14,013 nt of DNA, from assembly GCA_009695405.1 (NCBI GenBank), contig SIAZ01000075.1, positions 1 through 14,013 of the forward strand, in the 5' to 3' direction. A model generated the notes under the pieces. That model did not search any database, was not told the DNA's origin, and saw only the letters and a program-made list of their open reading frames with translations. Made by a program: the position numbers and the translations under genes. This DNA is from Pedosphaera sp. (GTDB lineage Bacteria; Verrucomicrobiota; Verrucomicrobiia; Limisphaerales; UBA9464). Numbering within the stretch: the stretch's first letter is position 1; every line of letters begins with the position of its first letter. Positions 7,162 through 13,882 of this stretch are shown here, one piece after another.

Positions 7162-8616
7162 ATGACCATTAGATCATTCAATCGCATTTTCCTTGTTGGG
7201 TATCTTTTCGCCGTTGGATGTCGAAGCGAGAAAGAAATTTCCACCCCCGTCGCCGACAGAACCTTCCGCAGTCCTCCAACCGCTTTAGATCGTTATGTTG
7301 CGACTCCTGACGCCTCATACACGTGGAAAACAGTGAAATCCACCTCGATTGGTGACACGCGGATTACGCTCATCGACATGACCTCGCAGACGTGGTTGAC
7401 CACCAATGAGGTTAATCGAACACTGTGGCGACATTGGTTAATGGTGGTTCACCCGAGGGAAGCCACTTCATCGACTGCCCTCTTATTTATTTCTGGCGGC
7501 GGTAACACTGACAATAAACCGCCCAAACCTAGCAATGAACTCATCCAAGTGGCTCTCGCGAGCAAATCGGTCGTCGTCGAACTCAAGATGGTTCCCAATC
7601 AGCCACTGATTTTTGGCAATGACGGCAAAGAACGAGTCGAAGACGACTTAATTGCTTACACTTGGGACAAATTTCTCCGAACGGGTGACGAACGCTGGCC
7701 TGCGCGGCTTCCAATGACCAAGTCGGCAGTTCGGGCGATGGACACGGTCACCGCCTACACAGCATCGCCCCAAGGCGGTGGAATCGCGATAACCACTTTC
7801 GTAGTGGCCGGCGGTTCCAAACGAGGATGGACTACTTGGACGACCGCCGCTGTGGATAAACGGGTGATCGGCATTTGCCCCATCGTCATTGACCTGCTCA
7901 ACATAGAGGACTCATTCCGTCATCATCTCTCTGCCTACGGCTTCTACGCACCCGCCGTCGGTAACTACGTCGAACAGGGGATCATGGACTGGCAAGGAAC
8001 CCCCGAGTATCGCGCCTTAATGAAAATCGAAGAGCCCTTCGAGTACCGAGATCGGCTCACTCTCCCCAAACTGATGCTCAATGCCTGTGGCGACCAATTC
8101 TTCCTGCCTGACTCCTCCCAGTTTTATTTTGATCGCCTGAGCGGGCCAAAGTTCCTGCGGTACGTCCCCAACACCGATCACTCAATGCGGAACTCCGATG
8201 CCTACGAGACCCTTGCAGTCTGGCATCATGCCCTGATCCATAAGACACCCCTACCCCGTTTCTCCTGGACCTGGGATAATTCTGAGTCCATTCGAGTGAT
8301 TGTAAAGGACACGACAAAGACTGTGAAACTCTGGAAAGCCACCAATCCTAAAACGCGTGACTTTCGATTAGAAACACTCGGTCCAGTCTGGACCTCAGCC
8401 GATCTCCGCCCGAATGACAGTGGGCACTTCACTGGGACGGTCAGCAAGCCGAGTGATGGATGGACAGCTTACATGGTGGAACTCAGCTTTGATGTCGGTG
8501 GTCCAATGCCGCTCAAACTAACCACTCCCGTTCGAGTAACCCCCTCCACTTTACCCCACGCAGCACCGCTTACAAAGGGCCTTAAAAAGGGGTTTCTTTC
8601 TGGAGCACAGAACTAA
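7162..8616 (+). CDS. PhoPQ-activated pathogenicity-related (PqaA-type) lipoprotein, alpha/beta-hydrolase fold
   Basis: The 484-residue product matches the PhoPQ_related family (PqaA of Salmonella and homologues common in Verrucomicrobiota and Planctomycetota). No enzymatic reaction is established for the family as far as I know. Conserved blocks are ALDRYVATPDASYTW (41-55), LLFISGGGN (107-115), VVVELKMVPNQPL (137-149) and GGSKRGWTTW (217-226). Ser219 sits as a nucleophile-like serine, followed by CGDQFFLPD (309-317) and NTDHSM (337-342). Ser219, Asp311 and His340 could form a catalytic triad; this is inference from fold order. The N-terminus has a positive region, a hydrophobic stretch and AVGC with Cys20, so an exported lipoprotein is likely, although the lipobox is imperfect at -3. 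The C-terminal 110 residues look like an added beta domain. No Shine-Dalgarno precedes the ATG. The next gene follows after 200 bp. Confidence 0.87.
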   Translation: MTIRSFNRIFLVGYLFAVGCRSEKEISTPVADRTFRSPPTALDRYVATPDASYTWKTVKSTSIGDTRITLIDMTSQTWLTTNEVNRTLWRHWLMVVHPREATSSTALLFISGGGNTDNKPPKPSNELIQVALASKSVVVELKMVPNQPLIFGNDGKERVEDDLIAYTWDKFLRTGDERWPARLPMTKSAVRAMDTVTAYTASPQGGGIAITTFVVAGGSKRGWTTWTTAAVDKRVIGICPIVIDLLNIEDSFRHHLSAYGFYAPAVGNYVEQGIMDWQGTPEYRALMKIEEPFEYRDRLTLPKLMLNACGDQFFLPDSSQFYFDRLSGPKFLRYVPNTDHSMRNSDAYETLAVWHHALIHKTPLPRFSWTWDNSESIRVIVKDTTKTVKLWKATNPKTRDFRLETLGPVWTSADLRPNDSGHFTGTVSKPSDGWTAYMVELSFDVGGPMPLKLTTPVRVTPSTLPHAAPLTKGLKKGFLSGAQN

Positions 8617-8799
8617 CTCAAATACCCAGTGGAATTCAGCATCCTCACTCATGAACCCACTCCATCAGCAGCTGTATCCTTCGATCTCGTGGCGAAGGTC
8701 GGAGCCCTCTTTTAACGGAGCGAACCTAAATCCGAATTTAGTGTACCGAGGGCAGTCAAAAACCTCTATCAATGCCTCATTTAATTAAGGTGCAACCCG

Positions 8800-8823
8800 C
8801 CTCGTGATTTAACCTCGTGATTT
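8800..8823 (+). repeat. 13-bp tandem duplication at the prenyltransferase start
   Basis: CCTCGTGATTT occurs at 8800-8810 and again at 8813-8823, with period 13 including the intervening AA. The second copy holds the GTG start codon at 8817. The first copy contains GTG ATT TAA, which stops at once and is in a different frame. Confidence 0.6.
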
Positions 8824-9677
8824 TTTTTCACCCAAAGCTTCGCACTCTTCTGGTTCTAGGTCGCGCCTCCAATATACCAACTGTCTGGTCGAATGTGCTA
8901 GCTGGATGGCTACTTGGCGATGGCGGTACGTCTGGCTTCCTCCTCCTTTTCCTTACTGGAGCGTCGCTGATGTATACGGGTGGGATGTATCTCAATGACG
9001 CCTTCGATGCTGGCTTCGACCGAGAATTCCGCCGAGAACGCCCTATCCCTTCGGGGGCAGTGACCGAGATCTTTGTCTGGCGGGCTGGTTGGGGAATGAT
9101 GACTTTAGGTGCGGCCTTCATTGCTGCTTGTGGTTGGAGTTCTGCCCTGTTCGCACTCCTCCTCGGTGGTTCTATCCTGCTCTACAATTGGGCTCACAAA
9201 CACGTGACCTTCTCGCCAATACTGATGTCCCTCTGTCGATTCTTCCTTTTTCTTGGCGCAGCCAGCGCCAGTACTAAAGGGATCACCGGTACCGTTGTTT
9301 GGTCGGGACTCGCTCTGGCCGGATGGATTATCGGACTCAGCTATATCGCCCGCCGCGAAAGTCGACGCGGAGCCATCGCATGGTGGCCGATAGCACCTCT
9401 CGCCTTCCCTTGGATTTTAGCGGTTCTCCTCAATGATGGTTCGGGTCAGTGGCGTGCACTCATCTATTCGGGACTCCTCGCTTTTTGGGCTTTTTGGTGC
9501 CTGAAATACACCTTTCGATCTCAGCAACGCGCTATCGGCCGCACCGTCTCCGGACTGCTCGCCGCTATTTGTCTCACTGACCTCCTCGCCTTAGCCCCAG
9601 AACCCGGCCTTGCAATCGTTTTTATCGGCCTATTTGTTCTTTCTCTTGTCGGACAGCGTTTCATTCCCGCCACATGA
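8817..9677 (+). CDS. UbiA-superfamily membrane prenyltransferase, EboC-like
   Basis: The 286-residue protein is very hydrophobic, with about eight to nine membrane segments. It carries the first Asp-rich motif of UbiA enzymes, NDAFDAGFDREF with Asn60, Asp61, Asp64 and Asp68, then RRERPIPSG (72-80). These residues bind the Mg-diphosphate of an isoprenoid donor. The wording around them, and LYNWAHKH then SLCRFFLFLGAAS, resemble EboC-type UbiA homologues more than UbiA or MenA; this is recognition from memory. A second DxxxD motif is not visible: the corresponding loop reads YIARRESRRG (176-185). Donor and acceptor are unknown. None of the other ebo genes is nearby. The GTG at 8817 is the most upstream usable start; there is no Shine-Dalgarno, and later ATG codons would remove the first helix. 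It converges on the next gene with 22 bp between stops. Confidence 0.82.
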   Translation: MIFFHPKLRTLLVLGRASNIPTVWSNVLAGWLLGDGGTSGFLLLFLTGASLMYTGGMYLNDAFDAGFDREFRRERPIPSGAVTEIFVWRAGWGMMTLGAAFIAACGWSSALFALLLGGSILLYNWAHKHVTFSPILMSLCRFFLFLGAASASTKGITGTVVWSGLALAGWIIGLSYIARRESRRGAIAWWPIAPLAFPWILAVLLNDGSGQWRALIYSGLLAFWAFWCLKYTFRSQQRAIGRTVSGLLAAICLTDLLALAPEPGLAIVFIGLFVLSLVGQRFIPAT

Positions 9678-9699
9678 TTTAAGCAGTTGCCTCAAATAA

Positions 9700-10584
9700 T
9701 CAGAAACGGAAGGTCACTCCCACAAAGGGATTATAGTCTTTAGCTAACTCGGTAATACCAAAGTTACAGCCGACGTCTAACTGGATATTACCAGTTAATC
9801 CGTAGGTTAAGCCGATGTCAAAATACCCCTCAAAGCCCCCAGCAGATTCTAGGTGAGTCACAGTGAAAACCTCGGCATAGCCGGCCAAATCTCCCACTAA
9901 ACTATGGCCTATGGTCAGCGAATTACACCAGTCCATGTGGACGCCAGATAGGCCATCGTTTCGCACAAAGTCACCTTGAGTTTGCAGACCTAAATAAAAA
10001 TTTGAGGGCAGTTTTAGAGCAAATGGCAGGATTATCCCACCTTCTACCGCCCCATTCCCGAGACCACGACTCGCCGCAGGAACCTTGACATAAGGCATCA
10101 AGGCAAAGGCGGTTTGCCCTCCATCGTTGCCCCATAGATTTAGTTTCATTCGAGCGATGACATCCCCAAATCCGTCCGCATGTTCCCCACTCCCTGTCCT
10201 AAGATTGAAGGTTCTACTTCGCAAATAGGGATCCAACAGCACTTGCAAGTCGAGATTCCGAAAAAGGCCAGCCTTCAGGTTCAACGCCGCAAAAGAGCGC
10301 GTCTCTTCGATGACTCCTCCACCTGGGGCTCCTCGATCTCGGTTGCGACTGAAGGCAAAAATGTCCGACTCAATCTGAAAATGACCGGCATCTACGGTGT
10401 ACGGACTTTCTGTCTGGTCAGGGCGATCAGTACTTAGCTCCCGCATCTGATCAATCGGCACGGGATTCAACAAATGAAAAAAGAAAGGCCCCTGTGCGGT
10501 TTCAGCCATCAAAAGGGCCTTCGTTGCCCCAATTGAAACAGCGAACCGGAAACAATTTTCTAGAGTGATTTTTCGAAGTGCCAA
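9700..10584 (-). CDS. MetA-like outer-membrane beta-barrel protein (Phenol_MetA_deg family)
   Basis: The 294-residue product fits the 'MetA-pathway of phenol degradation' or 'transporter' family of outer-membrane proteins, whose function is mostly untested. The family motif STDRPDQTESPYTV (51-64) is followed by GHFQIESD (67-74). Alternating hydrophobic strands continue to the end, and the protein finishes in FVGVTFRF with a terminal Phe, as expected for BAM-assembled barrels. The N-terminal 30 residues (a basic start, FRFAVSIGATKALLMAETA) look like a modest signal peptide. The start is a TTG at 10584, because an in-frame TGA lies just two codons upstream and the next ATG (residue 26) would cut off the signal. 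GAGG lies immediately before the TTG, closer than usual. The family name does not prove a role in phenol metabolism. Confidence 0.75.
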   Translation of the reverse strand: MALRKITLENCFRFAVSIGATKALLMAETAQGPFFFHLLNPVPIDQMRELSTDRPDQTESPYTVDAGHFQIESDIFAFSRNRDRGAPGGGVIEETRSFAALNLKAGLFRNLDLQVLLDPYLRSRTFNLRTGSGEHADGFGDVIARMKLNLWGNDGGQTAFALMPYVKVPAASRGLGNGAVEGGIILPFALKLPSNFYLGLQTQGDFVRNDGLSGVHMDWCNSLTIGHSLVGDLAGYAEVFTVTHLESAGGFEGYFDIGLTYGLTGNIQLDVGCNFGITELAKDYNPFVGVTFRF

Positions 10585-10653
10585 ACCTCAAAATTAGAAA
10601 CCATCCATAACATTAAGGATAGAATTTTCTTCCTCAACGAAAGTTTCCATAGC

Positions 10654-11502
10654 TCAAGGAGGAAACCCAAAGGACAACTTCACCGCCGCGTATTCTGGAT
10701 GCACCGTCCCATCTTTTCTACGAATGACTAACGGAGGTTCTGTCCACGTTTGATGATGGATACGTTCCGGCAAATCCTCTAATCGGCTCAAGGCAAAAAG
10801 TCCTAATAGAGGGGCTTCACCTTCCCTAAAAACCACCGGCCGCATCCGCAACACCACCAACCCAGCCGCTGATGCTCCGGCCAGCATCCGTGTATGCTGC
10901 TCAGTCGGTTGGATTGGAAAGACGCAGGCAAAAATGCCACCGAGATTCAGATGGCGAGACGCGGTTAGGCAGTAGTCAGCTACCGTTCCCCGAAGCTCAA
11001 ATCGACAGGCGGCCTTTTGAGGATGGACACTTTCCACACCGCTGCCAGACGGAAAATAGGGCGGACTCCCAAAAACCAAGTCAAATCGTTCCTCCGGGCC
11101 TAGGAGAGCCGGATCGCGAAAATCGCCTAATCGCTGATCAAATCGATCGGAAATACCGTTCCAAAGTGCCGACTTCTGGGCCAGTTCAACACTCCGAACC
11201 TGCGCTTCAACCGTCACAAATCGAGTACCGGTTAACCGCCAGGCAGCAATCATTCCCACAGTTCCCAAGCCACTCCCCAATTCCAAAACATCGGAAGCCG
11301 ACGGACACCAGGTCGTGCCATACCACGCCGTCAAAACGTCGTCGGTGGAAAACCGATGACCATCGGTCAATTGAAAAAGTCGAAAGTGTCCGCTGATCGA
11401 ATCAAGGGTTTCGTCGAGGGCGATTTCAGGCCCTTCGCCCTGCGCGCCCGGCGGAATAGTACCCGGCTTTGCCCAACCTTTAAAATGGGTCTGAGGAATC
11501 AT
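10654..11502 (-). CDS. TrmN6-like tRNA1(Val) adenine-37 N6-methyltransferase family protein
   Basis: This 282-residue class I SAM-dependent methyltransferase resembles E. coli TrmN6 (YfiC), which methylates A37 of tRNA1(Val). An N-terminal segment reads FRLFQLTDGHRFSTDDVLTA (40-59), characteristic of the family. SAM motif I is LELGSGLGTVG (73-83) and the acidic strand end is VEA with Glu99. The catalytic motif is GSPPYF (145-150) where N6-adenine enzymes usually have (N/D)PPYF, so Ser replaces Asn. The C-terminal half is typical (CVFPIQPTEQ, then RPVVFREGEAP). At 282 residues it is longer than the roughly 245 of E. coli, mainly from an N-terminal extension of about 35 residues. The tRNA substrate is inferred from the family, and the motif change leaves room for another nucleic-acid or protein target. 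No Shine-Dalgarno is seen. Confidence 0.78.
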   Translation of the reverse strand: MIPQTHFKGWAKPGTIPPGAQGEGPEIALDETLDSISGHFRLFQLTDGHRFSTDDVLTAWYGTTWCPSASDVLELGSGLGTVGMIAAWRLTGTRFVTVEAQVRSVELAQKSALWNGISDRFDQRLGDFRDPALLGPEERFDLVFGSPPYFPSGSGVESVHPQKAACRFELRGTVADYCLTASRHLNLGGIFACVFPIQPTEQHTRMLAGASAAGLVVLRMRPVVFREGEAPLLGLFALSRLEDLPERIHHQTWTEPPLVIRRKDGTVHPEYAAVKLSFGFPP

Positions 11503-11932
11503 TGCGAACTTAAAAGCGACGGTTCTTTTCGATATGAATCGCGACCAGCGAAGGGTCGGTTACGACACCGCGTTCTTCTTGGGCTTTCTATTAACCTTTA
11601 AACCCAAAAGGAACAACGTGTGACACTCCAACGAACCACCAAGAAGAGGACTCTCGCTGTGATGCCATTCCTAGCCTCCCAAAATTCAAAGGTCGCTTCT
11701 ATTCTCGTATTTCATGAAAGTTTCCCAACAATCTATCGATGAAACTACCGATACCCGCCATGGAGACCTTTTAATCGAGCTTTCTGAGGCACCTAGTTAA
11801 AAGCACGAAGTGAATCAGACTCTGACTCATCCGCGAGACCAGTGCCGAATTGCCGTCGAACAAGATATCTCTTTGTAAACAATGGCTAAACGCTCACATG
11901 AAACACTGAACTGACAGTAACAAATCGAGAAG
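11503..11932. other. Intergenic region downstream of the ribosomal cluster
   Basis: I see no supported gene here. Short frames on both strands lack family features and carry many stops. No tRNA-like cloverleaf or riboswitch motif was recognised. The region should contain the promoter for the TrmN6-like gene, but no clear boxes stand out. Confidence 0.5.
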
Positions 11933-11974
11933 CACCAAAGCCCTTCGGGCTTTTGAGGCCGAAGGGCTTTGGTG
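11933..11974 (-). terminator. Perfect 16-bp stem hairpin after rplS
   Basis: CACCAAAGCCCTTCGG (11933-11948) and CCGAAGGGCTTTGGTG (11959-11974) pair perfectly around a 10-nt loop. The hairpin begins 17 nt past the rplS stop, where a terminator for the ribosomal cluster is expected. Neither side has a clean T-tract: on the minus strand it is followed by CTTCTCGATTTG. A shorter plus-strand stem, AAAGCCC-TTC-GGGCTTTT, is nested in it. It may terminate, protect the mRNA 3' end, or both. Confidence 0.6.
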
Positions 11975-11991
11975 ATCGGAGCAACCGTAAA

Positions 11992-12363
11992 TTAGTGACT
12001 GCTCGAAAACTCTTCTTTGTCTTTGACCGCCATAGCACCTTTGCCGATGCGGTGACGAAGATAAGTCAATTTCGCACGACGGACGGAGCCCTGACGTTCC
12101 ACCTCGATCTTATCGACTCGGGGCGAATGGGTGGGGAATATACGCTCGATACCCTCGCCATAGCTAATACGGCGAACGGTAAAAGTCTGATTCAATCCAC
12201 GACCACGAATACCAATGATCACGCCGACAAAAATCTGGATACGTTCCTTATCGCCTTCGACGACTTTGGTATGGACCCGGACGCTATCGCCCACGTTAAA
12301 TTTTGCAGCTTCCTTACGGAATTGCTCGCCCTCAATCTTATCAAACAATGCAGCCTTGTTCAT
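11992..12363 (-). CDS. rplS: 50S ribosomal protein L19
   Basis: The 123-residue protein matches bacterial L19, which sits at the 30S-50S interface. Typical blocks are FNVGDSVRVHTKVVEGDKER (22-41), QIFVGVIIGIRGRG (43-56), FTVRRISYGEGIERIFP (61-77) and RRAKLTYLR (94-102). The C-terminus has a short extra acidic and serine-rich tail compared with E. coli L19 (115 residues). AGGAAAG lies about 7 nt before the ATG, one of the few Shine-Dalgarno-like sequences in the window. It is the last gene of the rpsP-khpA-trmD-rplS cluster and starts 30 bp after trmD. Confidence 0.97.
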   Translation of the reverse strand: MNKAALFDKIEGEQFRKEAAKFNVGDSVRVHTKVVEGDKERIQIFVGVIIGIRGRGLNQTFTVRRISYGEGIERIFPTHSPRVDKIEVERQGSVRRAKLTYLRHRIGKGAMAVKDKEEFSSSH

Positions 12364-12393
12364 GGCAATCTTTCCTAAAATGTTACTGAATTC

Positions 12394-13089
12394 TTAACTG
12401 GATGGCTTACGCCATCGATATTTTTCCCAAAGATCTGGTCGCCGTACCGAAGTTCGTCGCATTGCCTGCCGGTATCGCCAACGAGCGATTTCAGCGTGAT
12501 TCCCTGTCATCAACGCCTCCGGAACAGGCCATCCACGAAACTCTGCCGGCCGTGTGTACTGCGGATACTCGATGAGTCCATCGCTAAATGACTCCTCAGT
12601 AGCACTCGCCTCATCGCCCAATGCTCCGGGCAACAACCGAGTCACCGCATCGACGATGACCATCGCAGGCAAAGCCCCGTTGGTCAGCACATAATCGCCG
12701 ATACTGAGTTCATCATCCGCTAGATACTCGCGTATTCGTTCATCAAAGCCCTCATAACTGCCGCAAACAAGCAGCACATGCGATATTTGCGCCAATTCAG
12801 ACGCAATCGCTTGAGAAAAAGGTCGTCCACTTGGTGAGGTTAAAATCACCCGTGTCTCCCCTTTTTTCAAGGCTTCTACTGCTTCAAAGATCGGTTCCGG
12901 TTTCAAGACCATCCCCGGACCACCGCCAAACGGACGGTCGTCCACTGTCTTGTGCCGGTCATGAGTCCATGATCTCAAATCATGAATTCCTAACTCCAAA
13001 ATTCCTGAGGTCCGGGCCCGCCCAACAATACTGCCCTCGAGTGGTCCCACGAACATCGCTGGGAACAGAGTCAATATATCAATTTTCAT
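12394..13089 (-). CDS. trmD: tRNA (guanine37-N1)-methyltransferase TrmD
   Basis: TrmD methylates G37 of tRNAs that read CNN and some other codons, preventing +1 frameshifting. The 231-residue sequence is collinear with the family: MKIDILTLFPAMF (1-13), DRPFGGGPGMV (51-61), then the trefoil-knot SAM site at LLVCGSYEGFDER (106-118) and LSIGDYVLTNGALPAM (128-143). DGLIEYPQYTRPAEFRGW follows (170-187), with Asp170 as the likely catalytic Asp, and GNHAEIARWR (196-205). The knot loop reads TNGALPAM where many bacteria have SGGELPAM, a variant I believe occurs in Verrucomicrobiota. The ATG at 13089 is preceded by a G-rich sequence rather than a standard Shine-Dalgarno. rimM, normally just upstream, is missing. 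Confidence 0.97.
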   Translation of the reverse strand: MKIDILTLFPAMFVGPLEGSIVGRARTSGILELGIHDLRSWTHDRHKTVDDRPFGGGPGMVLKPEPIFEAVEALKKGETRVILTSPSGRPFSQAIASELAQISHVLLVCGSYEGFDERIREYLADDELSIGDYVLTNGALPAMVIVDAVTRLLPGALGDEASATEESFSDGLIEYPQYTRPAEFRGWPVPEALMTGNHAEIARWRYRQAMRRTSVRRPDLWEKYRWRKPSS

Positions 13090-13091
13090 GG

Positions 13092-13115
13092 CCCCGCCCT
13101 CTCCCGCTCACTCCC
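13092..13115 (-). promoter_or_regulatory. Canonical G-quadruplex motif just upstream of the trmD start
   Basis: The minus (mRNA) strand reads GGG-AGTGAGC-GGG-AGA-GGG-C-GGGG, then CC and the trmD ATG. This fits the G3+N1-7 consensus with loops of 7, 3 and 1 nt. Two more G-runs (GGGG and GGGGG) lie 11-24 nt further upstream. The motif covers the ribosome landing site and could fold in the mRNA or in single-stranded DNA. Folding is predicted from the pattern only. Confidence 0.55.
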
Positions 13116-13177
13116 ATCATCTATGTCCCCTACCCCCACCAAAAACTAGTTTTTCGACTGATCGAATCAACTTCGAA

Positions 13178-13411
13178 TTAGTCCTCAACCAAATCCATCG
13201 TACAACGGCGCCCCGATTTGGATGCTCCAATTTGTAACAAAGATCGGATCGCTTGGATAGTGCTGCCTCGACGCCCAATAACCTTGCCCGCATCTTCAGC
13301 GGACACACGCACCTCGTAAACGGTCACCCCGCTACGTTCGATGGGTTTAACTGACACTTCCTCAGGTTCATCTACAAGCGAGCCAACTACAAATTCAAGG
13401 AACGCCTGCAT
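13178..13411 (-). CDS. khpA: KH-domain RNA-binding protein KhpA
   Basis: This 77-residue single KH-domain protein belongs to the KhpA (YlqC) family of small RNA-binding proteins, which in some bacteria pairs with KhpB (Jag/EloR). The N-terminus FLEFVVGSLVDEPEEVSV (4-21) is typical. The nucleic-acid-binding loop is VIGRRGSTIQAIR (44-56) with GxxG as Gly46-Arg-Arg-Gly49. The length is normal. AAGGAG lies only 2 nt before the ATG, a shorter spacing than ideal, but the start is fixed by the family alignment. It follows rpsP by 12 bp. Confidence 0.93.
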   Translation of the reverse strand: MQAFLEFVVGSLVDEPEEVSVKPIERSGVTVYEVRVSAEDAGKVIGRRGSTIQAIRSLLQIGASKSGRRCTMDLVED

Positions 13412-13423
13412 AACTCCTTTGGT

Positions 13424-13684
13424 TTAGGCGATGACCGCAGAAGCGGCGACCTTGACGGACTTCTTAATAAAGGAGGCCACGGTATCAGTGGGTTGAGCAC
13501 CGACGCCAATCCAGTATTGAGCTCGATCCAGCTTCAACGTGTAATTGTTGCCTAACTTTTGGGGTTGGTAAGTACCCAACTCCTCAATAAATTTGCCGTC
13601 ACGCGGACTACGGCCATTTGCAACCACAATGCGGTACACTGGGTTATTTTTGTTACCACCACGCTTCAATCGAATGCGAACCAT
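13424..13684 (-). CDS. rpsP: 30S ribosomal protein S16
   Basis: The 86-residue product is S16, an early-assembling 30S protein bound to the 16S rRNA 5' domain. It starts with MVRIRLKRGGNKNNPVYRIV, continues with ANGRSPRDGKFIEELGTYQP (22-41) and ends in an Ala- and Lys-rich tail. Length and order are standard. It is the first gene of the cluster. There is no Shine-Dalgarno at normal spacing (GGAG is about 17 nt upstream of the ATG), but the start is certain from conservation. Confidence 0.97.
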   Translation of the reverse strand: MVRIRLKRGGNKNNPVYRIVVANGRSPRDGKFIEELGTYQPQKLGNNYTLKLDRAQYWIGVGAQPTDTVASFIKKSVKVAASAVIA

Positions 13685-13717
13685 AGAAAAATGCTTTTAA
13701 GCTCCAGCCTATCCGGA

Positions 13718-13769
13718 ACTCTCCCTTGAGGGAGAGTGAACCATACCCACTCGCGTGTCAGGGAAGCAA
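13718..13769 (-). promoter_or_regulatory. rpsP leader hairpin with possible weak promoter
   Basis: ACTCTCCC (13718-13725) pairs exactly with GGGAGAGT (13730-13737) around a 4-nt loop, 34 bp upstream of rpsP. On the minus strand TTGCTT (13764-13769) and TATGGT (13740-13745) lie 18 bp apart and could be weak -35 and -10 boxes, which would place the hairpin at the mRNA 5' end. The hairpin is plain in the sequence; the promoter is a guess. Confidence 0.3.
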
Positions 13770-13882
13770 GATATGATTTCATTAGAGTTAAAGTAGATTG
13801 ATTTAATCCCCTGCCCATAGGCTCTTTTCCGTCAGGTTTTCGTGGTCTGTCATCCTAATTACTAAAGGGGACTTCCAGAAAC

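Noticed and set aside
9678..9699. Bidirectional terminator between the converging prenyltransferase and MetA-like genes
   Set aside because: The 22-bp gap shows no stable inverted repeat with T-tracts.
10872..11396. 174-codon plus-strand open frame over the TrmN6-like gene
   Set aside because: The frame is low-complexity and antisense to a methyltransferase with clear motifs.
11953..12378. 141-codon plus-strand open frame over rplS
   Set aside because: It is the antisense shadow of L19 and overlaps the hairpin downstream of it.
13141..13154. 14-bp palindrome AAAAACTAGTTTTT as an operator
   Set aside because: It is a simple A/T palindrome in a short gap and matches no operator that I know.
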